From: a virus
DNA length: 32,121 bases
IMG/VR virus record: IMGVR_UViG_3300022200_001565
Coordinates: 1 to 32,121 of that record
Reading direction: 5' to 3' (one strand)
How positions within the stretch are numbered: position 1 is the first letter of the stretch; every line of letters starts with the position of its first letter. The notes under the pieces were generated by a model. That model did not search any database and was not told the DNA's origin. It saw only the letters and a program-made list of their open reading frames with translations. Below, in pieces: positions 10,201 through 18,411 of the stretch. The position numbers and the translations under genes were made by a program.

Positions 10201-10615
10201 TAGCCATAGAAGCAGTATAATCAGACATAGCCTTCTTAAATGCTTCTGGGCTTTTACGATATTTGTTTGCAAACTCTTTCGCTTTATCACCAAGCTCTAT
10301 TTCAAGCTCTTCTTCAAAACGGGTAAGTAATGCTTGCTCTCGCGCTTTTGTAGCAATGCGCCCAAACCCAAGCGGAGCCTTCATTGCCTGTGGCTGTCCA
10401 TCTTCTCCAAGAGTAAGAACCTGTTGATCACTTAATTCAGCAACAGACTTAATGCCTTTTTCCTGTGCATCTTCAGCCGCACGTCGAAAAAACTCAGCAG
10501 ATAATGCACCTGCGCTTTCAGCAATGGCCTCACCAACAATTACACCAGCCCTTGAAGACCTAGCAACACCAATAGTGCCAACTCTAAACTGCCTCTTTTC
10601 TCTGATTACAGCCAT
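7286..10615 (-). CDS. Internal virion protein, T7 gp15-like
   Basis: 1109 aa, largely helical and rich in Glu, Ala and Leu with many predicted coiled-coil stretches. No enzyme motif was seen. It lies exactly between a gp14-like and a gp16-like gene, the T7 order gp14-gp15-gp16, and has a fitting length, which is the main basis for the call. The N-terminus (MAVIREKRQFRVGTIGVARSS) is basic. In T7 the equivalent protein forms the periplasmic part of the DNA-ejection tunnel. The start is the ATG at 10615, nine bases after the gp14-like stop. The role is an inference from order, size and composition. Confidence 0.75.
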   Translation of the reverse strand: MAVIREKRQFRVGTIGVARSSRAGVIVGEAIAESAGALSAEFFRRAAEDAQEKGIKSVAELSDQQVLTLGEDGQPQAMKAPLGFGRIATKAREQALLTRFEEELEIELGDKAKEFANKYRKSPEAFKKAMSDYTASMANAEESTVFTQLIQNTGAQLTSNFYHNLQLAAMQRHEAEMAKANDFANSEGLNTYELLYANGQFDAAEEVIAALDARNQNDLKAGYVQNSDFLLFNLKRRAAKARGTIAHELSRLGPELSSNELDQIYHGINTGDPDFLPNDNRFNILRETLRASEQNLVLQDEVRQFALPLVKNARDRNAFTDLVAAQKRLTAASVISTSEYANIGRSVNMTALQSAIDAAYDEYSVAKKQARIAIEDGETSESVKTYTAGSLLKISSIADGLISRTVADAENLEQLDALRTYLTTGSDSDLERLDALNSAMADRAKMITYIDGDVEEIDFAEQAIQLANSFNDEAGRKNFANQYENFSELEDAIRLDKSNLTANGEPTDKYNNYEKSIRESDLSLEQRRVLEGQLQVAAGRSYLTELFSDVNSSSKLMALETYLITGEEPESLPKLTDEEKSLAAKASQNLDDAQLSGAVSRKVGTISQRLAAEADTLENNQKLRMAVLGELVNNQDSRELVSESLEPTAVGLGFKSLTDAFINPNMDGKDIVAVKQFETQIQMYHAVPPQALVEVLEQAANGGMSDPNFSMSKVLRFYRAFTDPLNPVKGNTFKSKGLEGALDNDTKAMLDALVIAEMNINPSLDDAAREAALVRIFNDMTLVMENEAFRDNLFEKLDKPKSLDHYVVNTNSDYLEDPELVEFGVAALRAEYSRTRATGETFKPEQVLKDVVKSRAMKDERVVTFGSDSTLSPFALDITTNGNGDEFYEYAGEELRRNVVGAVEMFNELTGESEFADVGEYYLSRVGYDTQYKGQTYVVVNKEGVPYQMETTDGEGNKIQHAIFVSTGERGFKQKLKIKRTSAEAKVIQEARDVKAAADEFVTTPMRTEAVKENLTNLVEANVAAKTLFEDRGARLYNLDESTKARQYVKAYKAIFVGDVTKIAPSLRKRYAATLINELLDEANLKDPAAVLNDPTYGPIMEFLMDLRR

Positions 10616-10624
10616 TTAATTACC

Positions 10625-11065
10625 TTACATTGTTTTCTGGAAGTCCATAAAGGCTCCCATTGCTGTAGTAAAAGCACGAATGTTTGCAGCTTGCTCCCGC
10701 GCGCGCCCTTCTATTCTAAGAGTTGTTGCTTGCTGTTGAAGTTTTGCTTGTTCAAATACGCCCATAAGATCAGATCTGCGAATATCCTCAAAGGCTATTT
10801 CTTTTTGACGATTTAAGAATGCCTCAACAGAAGCATCAGCCCTATTAAGGTTTGCGCCAAATGTCGAAATATTTATTGCAGTATTGTTTCTATATTGCTC
10901 AAGCCTGTCATTGTGACGCTGCATAGATTCAATCTTGCTTCTGACCTTATCTGTTTCTGTATTGAAGGCATCAAGTTCAGCAGCAGCGCGTTCTGCTTTT
11001 CCAGCAGCAGCAATTGCACTTGCTTGGGCTAAGCCACTAAATAATCCTAAAACTGCCATAACCAT
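10625..11065 (-). CDS. Internal virion protein, T7 gp14-like
   Basis: 146 aa. The N-terminal segment (VLGLFSGLAQASAIAAAGKAE) is hydrophobic and Ala-rich, followed by a long amphipathic helical region (AELDAFNTETDKVRSKIESMQRH and onward). This fits gp14-type ejected proteins, which insert in the outer membrane. It sits between tail tubular protein B and the gp15-like gene, as gp14 does. Its ATG overlaps the TAA of tail tubular B (TAATG); a second in-frame ATG two codons later is possible. Moderately confident, from size, composition and position. Confidence 0.7.
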   Translation of the reverse strand: MVMAVLGLFSGLAQASAIAAAGKAERAAAELDAFNTETDKVRSKIESMQRHNDRLEQYRNNTAINISTFGANLNRADASVEAFLNRQKEIAFEDIRRSDLMGVFEQAKLQQQATTLRIEGRAREQAANIRAFTTAMGAFMDFQKTM

Positions 11066-13299
11066 TAGAAGATAACCTCCGATACAAATCCATTAACCTG
11101 CATTGTTAAGGGATCATCTTGTTCAATTGTTACTTTAGGATCACGTCCATATCCAAGTAACCTTACCTCTTTCTTTCCAGTAAAACTTGTCTCCAAGTTT
11201 ATTGGCTTTGTATTTACCTTTATTGATCGGGTATTTTTCATATCAACAACAATGTTTGTAATACCACGCAGCATTCCAGTAAGCGGTCCAGAAGCGCCAG
11301 TTGCATCTATCGGATTAGAAATAATTTTAGAAGTAAACTTCTTACCAACATAAGCATGAGTAAAACCAGCAGTAGAATACGCAGATAAATCAACAGCACC
11401 AGAAGCAACAGTAAACTCACCTAGATACGATAAAACTGATCCATCAGTTGCAACAACATCAACAGTAACTCCATCTGCATACGCAGCACTGACAGTAACT
11501 GAGTTACCACTAATTGCTCCATATATGTATGAGTCAAGACCAATATCACCATCAAACTCACAAAGCATCAGTTTGTCATTAGCATCATAGATGTTTGCAA
11601 ACAATCTATCATCAATGGCAATAACAGAATCAAACTTTCCATTCGTAGTAAACTGAACCCAAGAAGCTCTTTTCTCAGCCCTGTTTGATGTAAATATGGC
11701 AGCATTACCATCTGTCATTGTAAGAAAGGCGTAAGAATCTGGTTGACCAAATCCACTTTGAACAACAGTCATAAACTTAGGGGTATTAATCAAATGAGAA
11801 GAAATAGAAGATATTGCTGTTGAAGAATATGCATCCTCTGAATCTGTAAATAAATACTCTCGAACAACACGACCACTTGCTTGAACAAAGATGGTAGAGC
11901 CATCAATCAAAGATGGCTCAACAAAAGCTGATCCGTATGGAGTTTGTTCGCGTATTTGAGCATTTGTTGGAGTAATAGCTTGATTCAAATATGTTGGAAC
12001 ATATAGCTCACCACTACCAGCAAATACTTGCAAATCACGGCTGGAAATCAAGTACCTAATTTCATGCACATCACCAGTTGCCGCAGTTAGCTTAATAGCC
12101 TCATTGTCTTGGGCTGTTCCAACATCATGATTAAAATATTCACCAACCTCACTCATAAATAAAGAATCAGGCTCGGCAAGCGTTCCACCAAAAACAAGTC
12201 TGTTTTCATGGAATGCAACAGCAGCAGGGTATCCACGCTTGGCAGACCAAGCTTGTTCATCCCAATCTAGTGTTGGCGCATGAGTTATTATTTTGGGAAA
12301 TCCACCGCCATCTTCGGAAGAGTTTGCTGTTGCGCCAGCAGTGAAGTTATAAGTATTTTCATCTATAATATTAGCAACAGTTCTTGCTCCATTTATGCTT
12401 GCCGCATTAATACCACCAACAGTACTTGCGTCCGATATGGTAATAGATTCACCGCCACCATAACCATGATTAAGCTGAGTAACCTCAACCAAATTACTAC
12501 CATCATTCGCTCTAAGAGGATTTGCTACTGACAACCTAACGGTCAAAGTATCAACAACATTACCTGTTGCCTGAGTAGAAGATTGAACACTTGTTATTTC
12601 AATTTCATTTCCGCCATATCTAACAACAACACCAACATGCAAAGAGTCAGGATAGTTTCCTCCGCTTTGCGTTCCTGTTGTATCCCAATACGCAGAACTA
12701 GTTGTTAATGTCACACCTGTTCCGCTACTTGCAGAAGGATCAAGTGTAACCCCAACATTTTGATATTTTGTATATGGTTGGTAAATCTGTTTGTTATCTG
12801 CACGTTCATCAAATGTATAAGTGCTAATTTCAAAGGTTGTTAAAGAAGTTCTTGTTAGCAATCTTGGCGCAAATAATGGATGGCAAATAAACATAACATC
12901 GCCCATTTGGGCTACTGTATATTGTTGTAAATAATCCTGATCGAATGGAAGAGTATTCGTACTTACATCTTGAGTAAGTGTTGCAACTAAAGTAAGATTT
13001 CCATCTAATCTAAAACATCTTACTTTTTGATGCTCTATAGAAATAACGTAGCGTTCATTATCATCAAAAATAAATGGAAAAAGATTAGATTGATTTGGAT
13101 TACTCGCATTATAAGTTATAGAATAATCATATATATGTTTTAAGCCTGTTCTCTTCTTGGCGCTACCCTCAACTGTAATGATCATATTCTCAACTTTTTG
13201 AGCAGAACCAGTATAAATAGCAGTATCAGTCCGCATAACTAAAGAATCGCTGACCTCACCAAATTGAAAACTGTTTTGAGGAATACGAGCCTTTTGCAT
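11065..13299 (-). CDS. Tail tubular protein B (nozzle, T7 gp12-like)
   Basis: 744 aa, close to T7 gp12 (about 794 aa). The N-terminus has the typical phrases of this family: NSFQFGEVSDSL, a segment with VENMIITVEGSAKKRTGL, and later FHENRLVFGGT, which is characteristic of gp12-type nozzles. The protein forms the distal tube of the short tail and holds the DNA end. It overlaps the upstream tail tubular A gene by one base (TAATG) and is followed by the same arrangement with the gp14-like gene, so these are translationally coupled. Confidence 0.93.
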   Translation of the reverse strand: MQKARIPQNSFQFGEVSDSLVMRTDTAIYTGSAQKVENMIITVEGSAKKRTGLKHIYDYSITYNASNPNQSNLFPFIFDDNERYVISIEHQKVRCFRLDGNLTLVATLTQDVSTNTLPFDQDYLQQYTVAQMGDVMFICHPLFAPRLLTRTSLTTFEISTYTFDERADNKQIYQPYTKYQNVGVTLDPSASSGTGVTLTTSSAYWDTTGTQSGGNYPDSLHVGVVVRYGGNEIEITSVQSSTQATGNVVDTLTVRLSVANPLRANDGSNLVEVTQLNHGYGGGESITISDASTVGGINAASINGARTVANIIDENTYNFTAGATANSSEDGGGFPKIITHAPTLDWDEQAWSAKRGYPAAVAFHENRLVFGGTLAEPDSLFMSEVGEYFNHDVGTAQDNEAIKLTAATGDVHEIRYLISSRDLQVFAGSGELYVPTYLNQAITPTNAQIREQTPYGSAFVEPSLIDGSTIFVQASGRVVREYLFTDSEDAYSSTAISSISSHLINTPKFMTVVQSGFGQPDSYAFLTMTDGNAAIFTSNRAEKRASWVQFTTNGKFDSVIAIDDRLFANIYDANDKLMLCEFDGDIGLDSYIYGAISGNSVTVSAAYADGVTVDVVATDGSVLSYLGEFTVASGAVDLSAYSTAGFTHAYVGKKFTSKIISNPIDATGASGPLTGMLRGITNIVVDMKNTRSIKVNTKPINLETSFTGKKEVRLLGYGRDPKVTIEQDDPLTMQVNGFVSEVIF

Positions 13300-13883
13300 T
13301 AACTGCGCCTTTGTGCGATGAACCTTGTTGTTTTAAGCTTCCTAGTTGTTTGAGCTTGAGAGTCTAGTCTGCGAGCTTTGATAAGCTGGATTTGCGCCTG
13401 TTGATCCATTGCGGCAGAAAGAGAAGCATCGCGCGCAAGAGACAATGCAAAAACAGATGCAACGGAAAACTCAACACCAAGAGTAAAGTATGGTGCCCAA
13501 GATGATTCTGACGCTCTATAAATATAATCTGCAATTACTTCATCAGCAGCAACAGCATTGTTGTAAATCTTATCCTCATAGGTATCAAACTCTATAGGCA
13601 GATCCTGAACAGTAATGCTGTTTATCATTAAAGAATCAGAAGGAAGTTGGTATGCAGAATCCCATCTTCCAATCGGAACATCAGCAAGTCTGTTTAATTG
13701 AAATTGCTTTGTGGCAAATCTCCAACGACTGCTTGTAAGTGCCGCGCGCACAATATCTTCATACACAGCATCAGCTAGATCTGACTCTGTTGTGCCATCA
13801 GTAAACGACTGAATAGGATCACCCCCAATAAGCATGGAGGCGCGCGAACATATCTTTATTGCTGTATTTGCATAATCAGGCAT
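13299..13883 (-). CDS. Tail tubular protein A (adaptor, T7 gp11-like)
   Basis: 194 aa, matching T7 gp11 in size. Family-like phrases include AIKICSRASMLIGGDPIQSF near the N-terminus and VRAALTSSRWRFATKQFQLN around residues 45-65. It forms the ring between portal and nozzle and is needed for tail assembly. It is followed with one-base overlap by the nozzle gene. No strong Shine-Dalgarno is visible before the ATG; instead an 8-bp GC-rich hairpin (13890-13909) lies directly upstream, which could affect translation. Confidence 0.9.
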   Translation of the reverse strand: MPDYANTAIKICSRASMLIGGDPIQSFTDGTTESDLADAVYEDIVRAALTSSRWRFATKQFQLNRLADVPIGRWDSAYQLPSDSLMINSITVQDLPIEFDTYEDKIYNNAVAADEVIADYIYRASESSWAPYFTLGVEFSVASVFALSLARDASLSAAMDQQAQIQLIKARRLDSQAQTTRKLKTTRFIAQRRS

Positions 13884-13889
13884 ATGAGT

Positions 13890-13909
13890 ATGGGGGCCTT
13901 AGCCCCCAT
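13890..13909 (-). other. GC-rich hairpin between capsid-adjacent gene and tail tubular A
   Basis: Perfect 8-bp stem (ATGGGGGC / GCCCCCAT) with a four-base loop, in the 34-bp gap. There is no T-tract on either side, so it is not a standard intrinsic terminator. It could stop polymerase partially, protect mRNA ends, or lower tail-gene expression relative to capsid. Confidence 0.6.
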
Positions 13910-13917
13910 CCTTCTTA

Positions 13918-14181
13918 TTAATCGCCATCTGTTTCTGCTACAGCCGTACCATCAGATACGTCAACAACAGAACCAGTATTTGACAAAACGGTGCAGAAGT
14001 TAGTTGTTGGAACATTGGTGTCCCGAACAATAATCAGATCACGAACAGCAAGCATGTTTGCCGCATCGTTGAAGTAACCTGCTGTATTCACAGCAGCAAT
14101 TGCATCTGCTGATGTGTACATCCACAAGCTTCCGTTTGAATCACCGCCAACACGAGTAAGATTTGCTGCACTAAAAGCCAT
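13918..14181 (-). CDS. Small capsid-adjacent structural protein (putative head decoration)
   Basis: 87 aa, Ala/Thr/Val-rich and beta-prone (GGDSNGSLWMYTSADAIAAVNTAGYFNDA). Proteins of this type follow the major capsid gene in many marine phages and are usually listed as hypothetical or decoration proteins. It starts 10 bases after the capsid stop with a good GGAGGTGAGCA leader. Head association is inferred from position only; no domain is recognised with certainty. Confidence 0.65.
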   Translation of the reverse strand: MAFSAANLTRVGGDSNGSLWMYTSADAIAAVNTAGYFNDAANMLAVRDLIIVRDTNVPTTNFCTVLSNTGSVVDVSDGTAVAETDGD

Positions 14182-14191
14182 TGCTCACCTC

Positions 14192-15004
14192 CTATGTATT
14201 GTTGTCTAAGAGTTCATAGACACCGTTGTTATCAATAACAACTGCGCCCATAGACATCATAGATGTTGCAAGGTGTGATACTTTTTCAGCCACATAGTTG
14301 ACCTCAGTTTGAACATCAGCATTGATGCCCAAGCCAACAGCGCTTGTGTGGTAGCACATGCTCTTACCAGCCGCGACAGCAGACGTTGAAAAGATCTTGA
14401 ATCCAAGAAACTCTTTCATTGTCATACCACCAGCATAAGGCAAGTTTTGCGGCCCAACAAAGTCAGATGATGCAAACTCTGTAATTGCAAAAAGATCAGC
14501 ATAACCTTTCGGGTGCATTGCAATGTAGCGTTGTCCATCCTCTGGAACATCGGCAGAACCAAATGTTTCAAATACAGCAAGCAGGTCTGCTTTTTCTACC
14601 GCAGAGCTTGTATCGTGAATTTGAGTTGAGTTCGCACCTGAGTCCATAGCTGTAATCAAGAGGCTATCAGTTTTGCGACCAAGGGCAGCAGCAGCAGATT
14701 GTGCTACAGCTTGACGCTCATTGATATTGATCTTGAGTTCATCCAGCTTGTCGATGTACTCGGCTGCATAGTAATCAGCCATTGTCGCTTCCACATTCGT
14801 GTGTGCAAGATCCATTGGAGTTACGTTACCATTGCGTGATTTGGTAGTTGCTTCCGCAGTACCAATTTTTTGGAATCGTACAGTTGAACCAGTTACATTG
14901 GCAGTCCGCACAGTGTTCCGTAGCTTGGAACCCATACGCTGATACGCCAAATGAACTTCGGTTTCGAACTGTTTGATAAAGGCTGTGTCGATTGTATTAG
15001 CCAT
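14192..15004 (-). CDS. Major capsid protein (HK97-fold type)
   Basis: 270 aa. The N-terminus (MANTIDTAFIKQFETEVHLAYQRMGSKL) and the RYIAMHPKGYADLFA and GFKIFSTSAV segments resemble the short HK97-fold capsid proteins of marine podoviruses, which lack a long N-terminal delta domain. It lies downstream of scaffold and gp13-like genes. The leader has GAGGA six bases before the ATG, and the 76 bp upstream hold inverted repeats and, 132 bp upstream, a TTTGTGCGTTG element inside the preceding gene, consistent with a separately boosted, highly expressed gene. Confidence 0.9.
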   Translation of the reverse strand: MANTIDTAFIKQFETEVHLAYQRMGSKLRNTVRTANVTGSTVRFQKIGTAEATTKSRNGNVTPMDLAHTNVEATMADYYAAEYIDKLDELKININERQAVAQSAAAALGRKTDSLLITAMDSGANSTQIHDTSSAVEKADLLAVFETFGSADVPEDGQRYIAMHPKGYADLFAITEFASSDFVGPQNLPYAGGMTMKEFLGFKIFSTSAVAAGKSMCYHTSAVGLGINADVQTEVNYVAEKVSHLATSMMSMGAVVIDNNGVYELLDNNT

Positions 15005-15014
15005 TTCAGTCCTC

Positions 15015-15103
15015 GTTGAAGTTTCGGGTTACTACAGGTATCCGCTACTTCACTTCAACAAGGGTATCCTCACGGGCCTTTCAGTGCATCGCGGGCTGCG
15101 ATG
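15015..15103 (-). other. Inverted repeats in the capsid leader
   Basis: GTTGAAGT (15015-15022) pairs with ACTTCAAC (15052-15059), and CATCGC (15087-15092) with GCGATG (15098-15103). The second overlaps the end of the gp13-like gene. Together they could fold the 5' leader of capsid mRNA and separate its expression from the genes before it. Confidence 0.45.
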
Positions 15104-15587
15104 TGCCATCATAAACATTTTTTTTATTTGGATTGCAACGCACAAAATCAATATACCTGTTTCCGTTAAATATTGTTTCACCAACAACTTCAAACCCAAG
15201 CCAAGATGCCCATTGCAACATATCACCATGTTTCGCCAGTATCGTCATAGACATACCCGATTGCGTTTTATCAAAAAAGTTTACCAACATCTTTGAGCCG
15301 CGCGCCAAAACATGAAAGTTTTGTCGTATAGTTTCCGAAAACATTGCGAACATTTGAGGCCATTGACCATCATCTTCAAATAAAAGACCGCCGACGAATA
15401 TTATAGGGCCATCTTCTTTTCTTACAATGTAAGCTTCAGCTATATCTGGTAGGTCTTGTAGGGCATCTTTTGGCCCTTCATACCCCAAGAAACTTAGCTC
15501 CTCTACATTCTCAATAGATAAGACCTCTATAACTTCTTCGAGATGTTTATTAGTGTAAGGGGTAAGATAATACTTACCCCTTTGCAT
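15081..15587 (-). CDS. T7 gp13-like protein with GNAT fold
   Basis: 168 aa from the chosen start. Phrases such as EAYIVRKEDGPIIFVGGLLF, GDMLQWASWLGFEVVGE and NGNRYIDFVRCNP have the layout of a GNAT acyltransferase-like fold, as in the T7 gp13 (DUF2833-type) proteins that sit among the head and internal-virion genes. The open frame extends to 15674 inside the scaffold gene, but the ATG at 15587 is preferred: it comes five bases after the scaffold stop and has AGAGG about eight bases upstream. Whether it is catalytic is unknown; the family is mostly regarded as structural or assembly-related. Confidence 0.72.
   Translation of the reverse strand: MQRGKYYLTPYTNKHLEEVIEVLSIENVEELSFLGYEGPKDALQDLPDIAEAYIVRKEDGPIIFVGGLLFEDDGQWPQMFAMFSETIRQNFHVLARGSKMLVNFFDKTQSGMSMTILAKHGDMLQWASWLGFEVVGETIFNGNRYIDFVRCNPNKKNVYDGTSQPAMH
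15136..15146 (-). promoter_or_regulatory. TTTGTGCGTTG element upstream of capsid gene
   Basis: An exact copy inside the 3' part of the gp13-like gene (encoding FVRC), 132 bp before the major capsid ATG. It is followed by an A-rich stretch. If a promoter, it would boost capsid transcription. Confidence 0.5.
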
Positions 15588-15591
15588 AACT

Positions 15592-16323
15592 CTAACCTCT
15601 GTAGATTCTTTGGAATCCTTCTGCAACTTGCTTGTGGAAATGCGGATCTCGGTCTTTCCAGTATCTTGGGTCATTCATCATCTCCCTTAAATCAGCCTCA
15701 CTCATCTCAGATGCAGATGTTGTTTCCCCTGAGAATGAACCATCCTTCATTGCGTCCATCATTGCTTCTAAGGCTAAGATACCCTCATGGCTCTCACACA
15801 TTCTTTCAATTGCAGGGATCGCACTTTCTGGAAAAAACTTATTAGCAAACATTGATGCTGCATTAATTCTTGCTTCAGCATTATCTCCAAGTTTTGCAAA
15901 TTCCGCGTCAATATCTGGCTGATTGGACATTGCTGAGTTTGCGTACATTTCTATGCCACGCGCAAACTCTTCCTGACTATACCCATTCTCAAAAGCATGT
16001 TCTGACCACCAACGCAAAAGCTCATTATCAACAGCTTCATCCCGATTTATAATATCTGGTAGCTGATAATCACCAGCGGAATTAGGACGATCAGAAAAAG
16101 CTTCAGCTTGTATTTCTTCCATAATTTGATTGCGTATTTCATCATCACGGCTTCCAAGTTTAGACTCAAGCTCTTTATAAGCCTTTGCTAAGTCTTCACC
16201 TGTTTTGTATTTTTCAGGTAGCCATTCAGGACGCGCTGGCGCTGCGGCCTGATCTACATCTTCCTGAGTTACAAAATCACGACCATCAGCTTCGGCTACG
16301 GCAATTGCTTCTTCTTCACTCAT
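15592..16323 (-). CDS. Capsid assembly scaffolding protein (T7 gp9-like)
   Basis: 243 aa, acidic (starts MSEEEAIAVAEADG). It contains RPEWLPEKYKTGEDLAKAYKELE, the hallmark segment of podovirus scaffold proteins, followed by helical regions. It guides capsid shell assembly and leaves before DNA packaging. The ATG overlaps the stop of the upstream 86-residue gene (ATGA). Portal, this gene and the capsid gene form the usual head module. Confidence 0.88.
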   Translation of the reverse strand: MSEEEAIAVAEADGRDFVTQEDVDQAAAPARPEWLPEKYKTGEDLAKAYKELESKLGSRDDEIRNQIMEEIQAEAFSDRPNSAGDYQLPDIINRDEAVDNELLRWWSEHAFENGYSQEEFARGIEMYANSAMSNQPDIDAEFAKLGDNAEARINAASMFANKFFPESAIPAIERMCESHEGILALEAMMDAMKDGSFSGETTSASEMSEADLREMMNDPRYWKDRDPHFHKQVAEGFQRIYRG

Positions 16324-16580
16324 TTCGTTTTGCTCCTATGTGCATGTGCAATACGTTGCTCAATCATAGCAACCAAATACCTCTGACCTTCAAGATGGCG
16401 AAGCTCTTCCGTAGAAATGTTAGGCCCATTAACTAATTCAATAGTTACTGACCTTAGATACCTAAGAACTTCCTGACCTGTTGGGCTGGAAAATATTTGT
16501 GCAACATTCTTGCTTATCTCAACATCCCGTTCAGATTTGCGTTGGATACCATCTATCCCAATATTAATTCTGTTGCTCAA
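16320..16580 (-). CDS. Small hypothetical protein between portal and scaffold
   Basis: 86 aa, helical. Recognisable parts are VEISKNVAQIFSSPTGQEVLRYLRS and LRHLEGQRYLVAMIEQRI, a pattern seen in small phage proteins next to portal genes. The likely start is TTG at 16580, 17 bases inside the portal gene, with a possible GGA about ten bases upstream; no in-frame ATG exists near the beginning. It ends in an ATGA overlap with scaffold. Function unknown; a head-assembly role is suggested by position. Confidence 0.65.
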   Translation of the reverse strand: MSNRINIGIDGIQRKSERDVEISKNVAQIFSSPTGQEVLRYLRSVTIELVNGPNISTEELRHLEGQRYLVAMIEQRIAHAHRSKTK

Positions 16581-18102
16581 TTGGCATCATTCCCTGTTGT
16601 GCCATCTGTTGTTGCGCCATTTGTTGCGCAGCTTGCGCTATCTGTCTACGCTGTTCTTCATCACGAATCAAGCTTTCTGGCACACCAAATTTTCTTGCAA
16701 GATATATTGCAGTCTGTTCACCGTCAATAAGAAGCTGCAACATCTCAGGACCAAAGCCATTTCCAATAAGCTCAAGGTAACGCGCAACAACAGATATGTC
16801 TTGATTTGCTTGCGCTTGAGCCAAAGGAGATACCGCGCGCACTTTTATTTCACGACCATTAACTGTTGGTATTTCAATGCGACCTTGTTTCTTCAGAATA
16901 TAAACAACACGCTGAAGAACAGGCTGAACCAACTCAGCTTGCAGCCTACCAAACGATGCACCCATTCTCCGAGATAAATCTGCCTGACGCTCTGCAATCT
17001 CTGTTGCCGTTGCTGGCGTTCTGTCAGGATTGCCAAGCATATCATTATAAAGAGCGCGCTTAATATTCAATCGCATGTCACTAAGAACAAGCTGCGCAAC
17101 ATCAAAACGTCCAGCAGCTTGAATAGGTTGCAAACCAGCAGAACCCATAGCCTTTGGTATTATAGTCCCTGGAACTAAGTTAATAGTATCAGGGTTAATA
17201 ACGCCATCATCTTCCATTTGATAAATGCCAGAGATAGACATCTGAGCATTTTCAAGAATAAGCTGAATGGTTAGGTTTGTTGTTTTAATAGAACTCAATG
17301 CATTAATAAGTGGCCCCCTGCCATATATCTCACCAGCGCACTTAGACCATCTAAAGCAAATAAACGGATTAGATCCAACACCGCTCATTTCTTTATAATG
17401 CAATATAGTTTCAGTGGTCATACATATTGCATAGTGCAAATATGCTTCTTGATTTTTCTTTGAGTAATCACGGCAAACAACTTCAAGAACTGTTGTTTCA
17501 CGATTACTTCCCATTTGAGAAGTTACCTTTGGGTCCAGTACAGATTTAGGATACATCAAAGGAATGTGATCAAACTTTACCTTTTTTCTTTCGCGGTAAA
17601 CATGATCAATTCTATCGTCGGGACCAGTATCAAGTACAACATGGGGTAAGGGAATTGCAGAAAAGTTTACTGGGTTTAGTGAGTCACCTTCCTCAACGCA
17701 CAAAATACCAGTCCCGACAGCCAAGTCCATAAAGGATTCATGGACCTCTTGGCTAAAATTAGAGTTTTGAAGTATTTCAAAAACATACTCTGTTACTTCA
17801 TCAAGCTCATTATCAACAGCCTCCCGCTCTTGAGGATCAACCTCAGAACCAGAAACAAAGTCAGCCCAACGTGCATAGTTGGGAACTATGCCTGATTGCA
17901 ATCTGCTTGCAAACTCTTGGGTGCCAACAACGGCAGTTTCATCAAAGATCTTTTCATCACGCCTTTGACCATGCTCTTCGTAATAAAAAGATTCACGCTG
18001 CGGCAAAGCATATTCATAGCACTCTTCAAACAGAGAAACCCATTGCTCTCGAAACGCCTTCGCTGTTCGATACTTTTCTATATAATGCTTTGCCATATTC
18101 AT
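16564..18102 (-). CDS. Portal / head-tail connector protein (T7 gp8-like)
   Basis: 512 aa, the expected size for gp8-type portals. Typical segments are FDETAVVGTQEFASRLQSGIVP near residues 50-70, FRWSKCAGEIYGRGPLINALSSIKTTN around 250-275, and NPDRTPATATEIAERQADLSRRMG around 350-375. The C-terminus is Gln-rich (repeated QQMAQQ). It forms the twelve-fold ring through which DNA enters and leaves the head. A TTTGTGCGTTG element (17694-17704) lies inside its coding sequence, encoding ILCVE. It overlaps its neighbours at both ends. Confidence 0.94.
   Translation of the reverse strand: MNMAKHYIEKYRTAKAFREQWVSLFEECYEYALPQRESFYYEEHGQRRDEKIFDETAVVGTQEFASRLQSGIVPNYARWADFVSGSEVDPQEREAVDNELDEVTEYVFEILQNSNFSQEVHESFMDLAVGTGILCVEEGDSLNPVNFSAIPLPHVVLDTGPDDRIDHVYRERKKVKFDHIPLMYPKSVLDPKVTSQMGSNRETTVLEVVCRDYSKKNQEAYLHYAICMTTETILHYKEMSGVGSNPFICFRWSKCAGEIYGRGPLINALSSIKTTNLTIQLILENAQMSISGIYQMEDDGVINPDTINLVPGTIIPKAMGSAGLQPIQAAGRFDVAQLVLSDMRLNIKRALYNDMLGNPDRTPATATEIAERQADLSRRMGASFGRLQAELVQPVLQRVVYILKKQGRIEIPTVNGREIKVRAVSPLAQAQANQDISVVARYLELIGNGFGPEMLQLLIDGEQTAIYLARKFGVPESLIRDEEQRRQIAQAAQQMAQQQMAQQGMMPIEQQN
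17694..17704 (-). promoter_or_regulatory. TTTGTGCGTTG element inside portal gene
   Basis: An exact copy within the portal coding sequence, with no -10-like box at the usual offset. It may be a chance codon match or an internal promoter for the scaffold region. Confidence 0.38.
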
Positions 18103-18365
18103 TAGTCAAAACGCCCCAAGAAACCAGAAGAACCACCAGCGCCACGCATTCCTGTTCCTCTATAGAAAAGAGAACGTCGTCCAGTGCCGCCACGTCTGCC
18201 TTCATCAGCAGTGCGCTTTTCCAATGCTTCTGTTATATCTTCACGTTTCTTCGTTGCGCGCTTTTCAGCTTCTTCGCGCTGAGTATCTTCAGCTTCTACT
18301 CGCTGTTCAGCCGCAGCTTTTTCTTCTTTTTCACTAGGGCCACCGCCCCCACCACCAAAACACAT
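18102..18365 (-). CDS. Small Gly-rich tail-assembly/ejected protein, T7 gp7.3-like
   Basis: 87 aa: MCFGGGGGG, then a Glu/Arg/Lys-rich helix (residues about 12-52), then a basic Gly-rich tail with GRRSLFYRGTGMRGAGG. T7 gp7.3, encoded just before the portal, ends in a similar basic KSL...Gly-rich tail, and this gene also lies just before the portal (TAATG overlap). The call rests on that pattern and position. It has a strong AAGGAGA ribosome site and lies 48 bp after a TTTGTGCGTTG element. It shares the MCFGG start with the gene at 21185-21373. Confidence 0.6.
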   Translation of the reverse strand: MCFGGGGGGPSEKEEKAAAEQRVEAEDTQREEAEKRATKKREDITEALEKRTADEGRRGGTGRRSLFYRGTGMRGAGGSSGFLGRFD

Positions 18366-18411
18366 AGCAAATCTCCTTTCAAACCTTCCTATTCACAAAG
18401 CCAAAATAAAA

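Noticed and set aside
13311-13321. TTTGTGCGATG on the plus strand as a motif copy
   Set aside because: One mismatch, wrong strand, inside the tail tubular A coding sequence; a chance match is likely.
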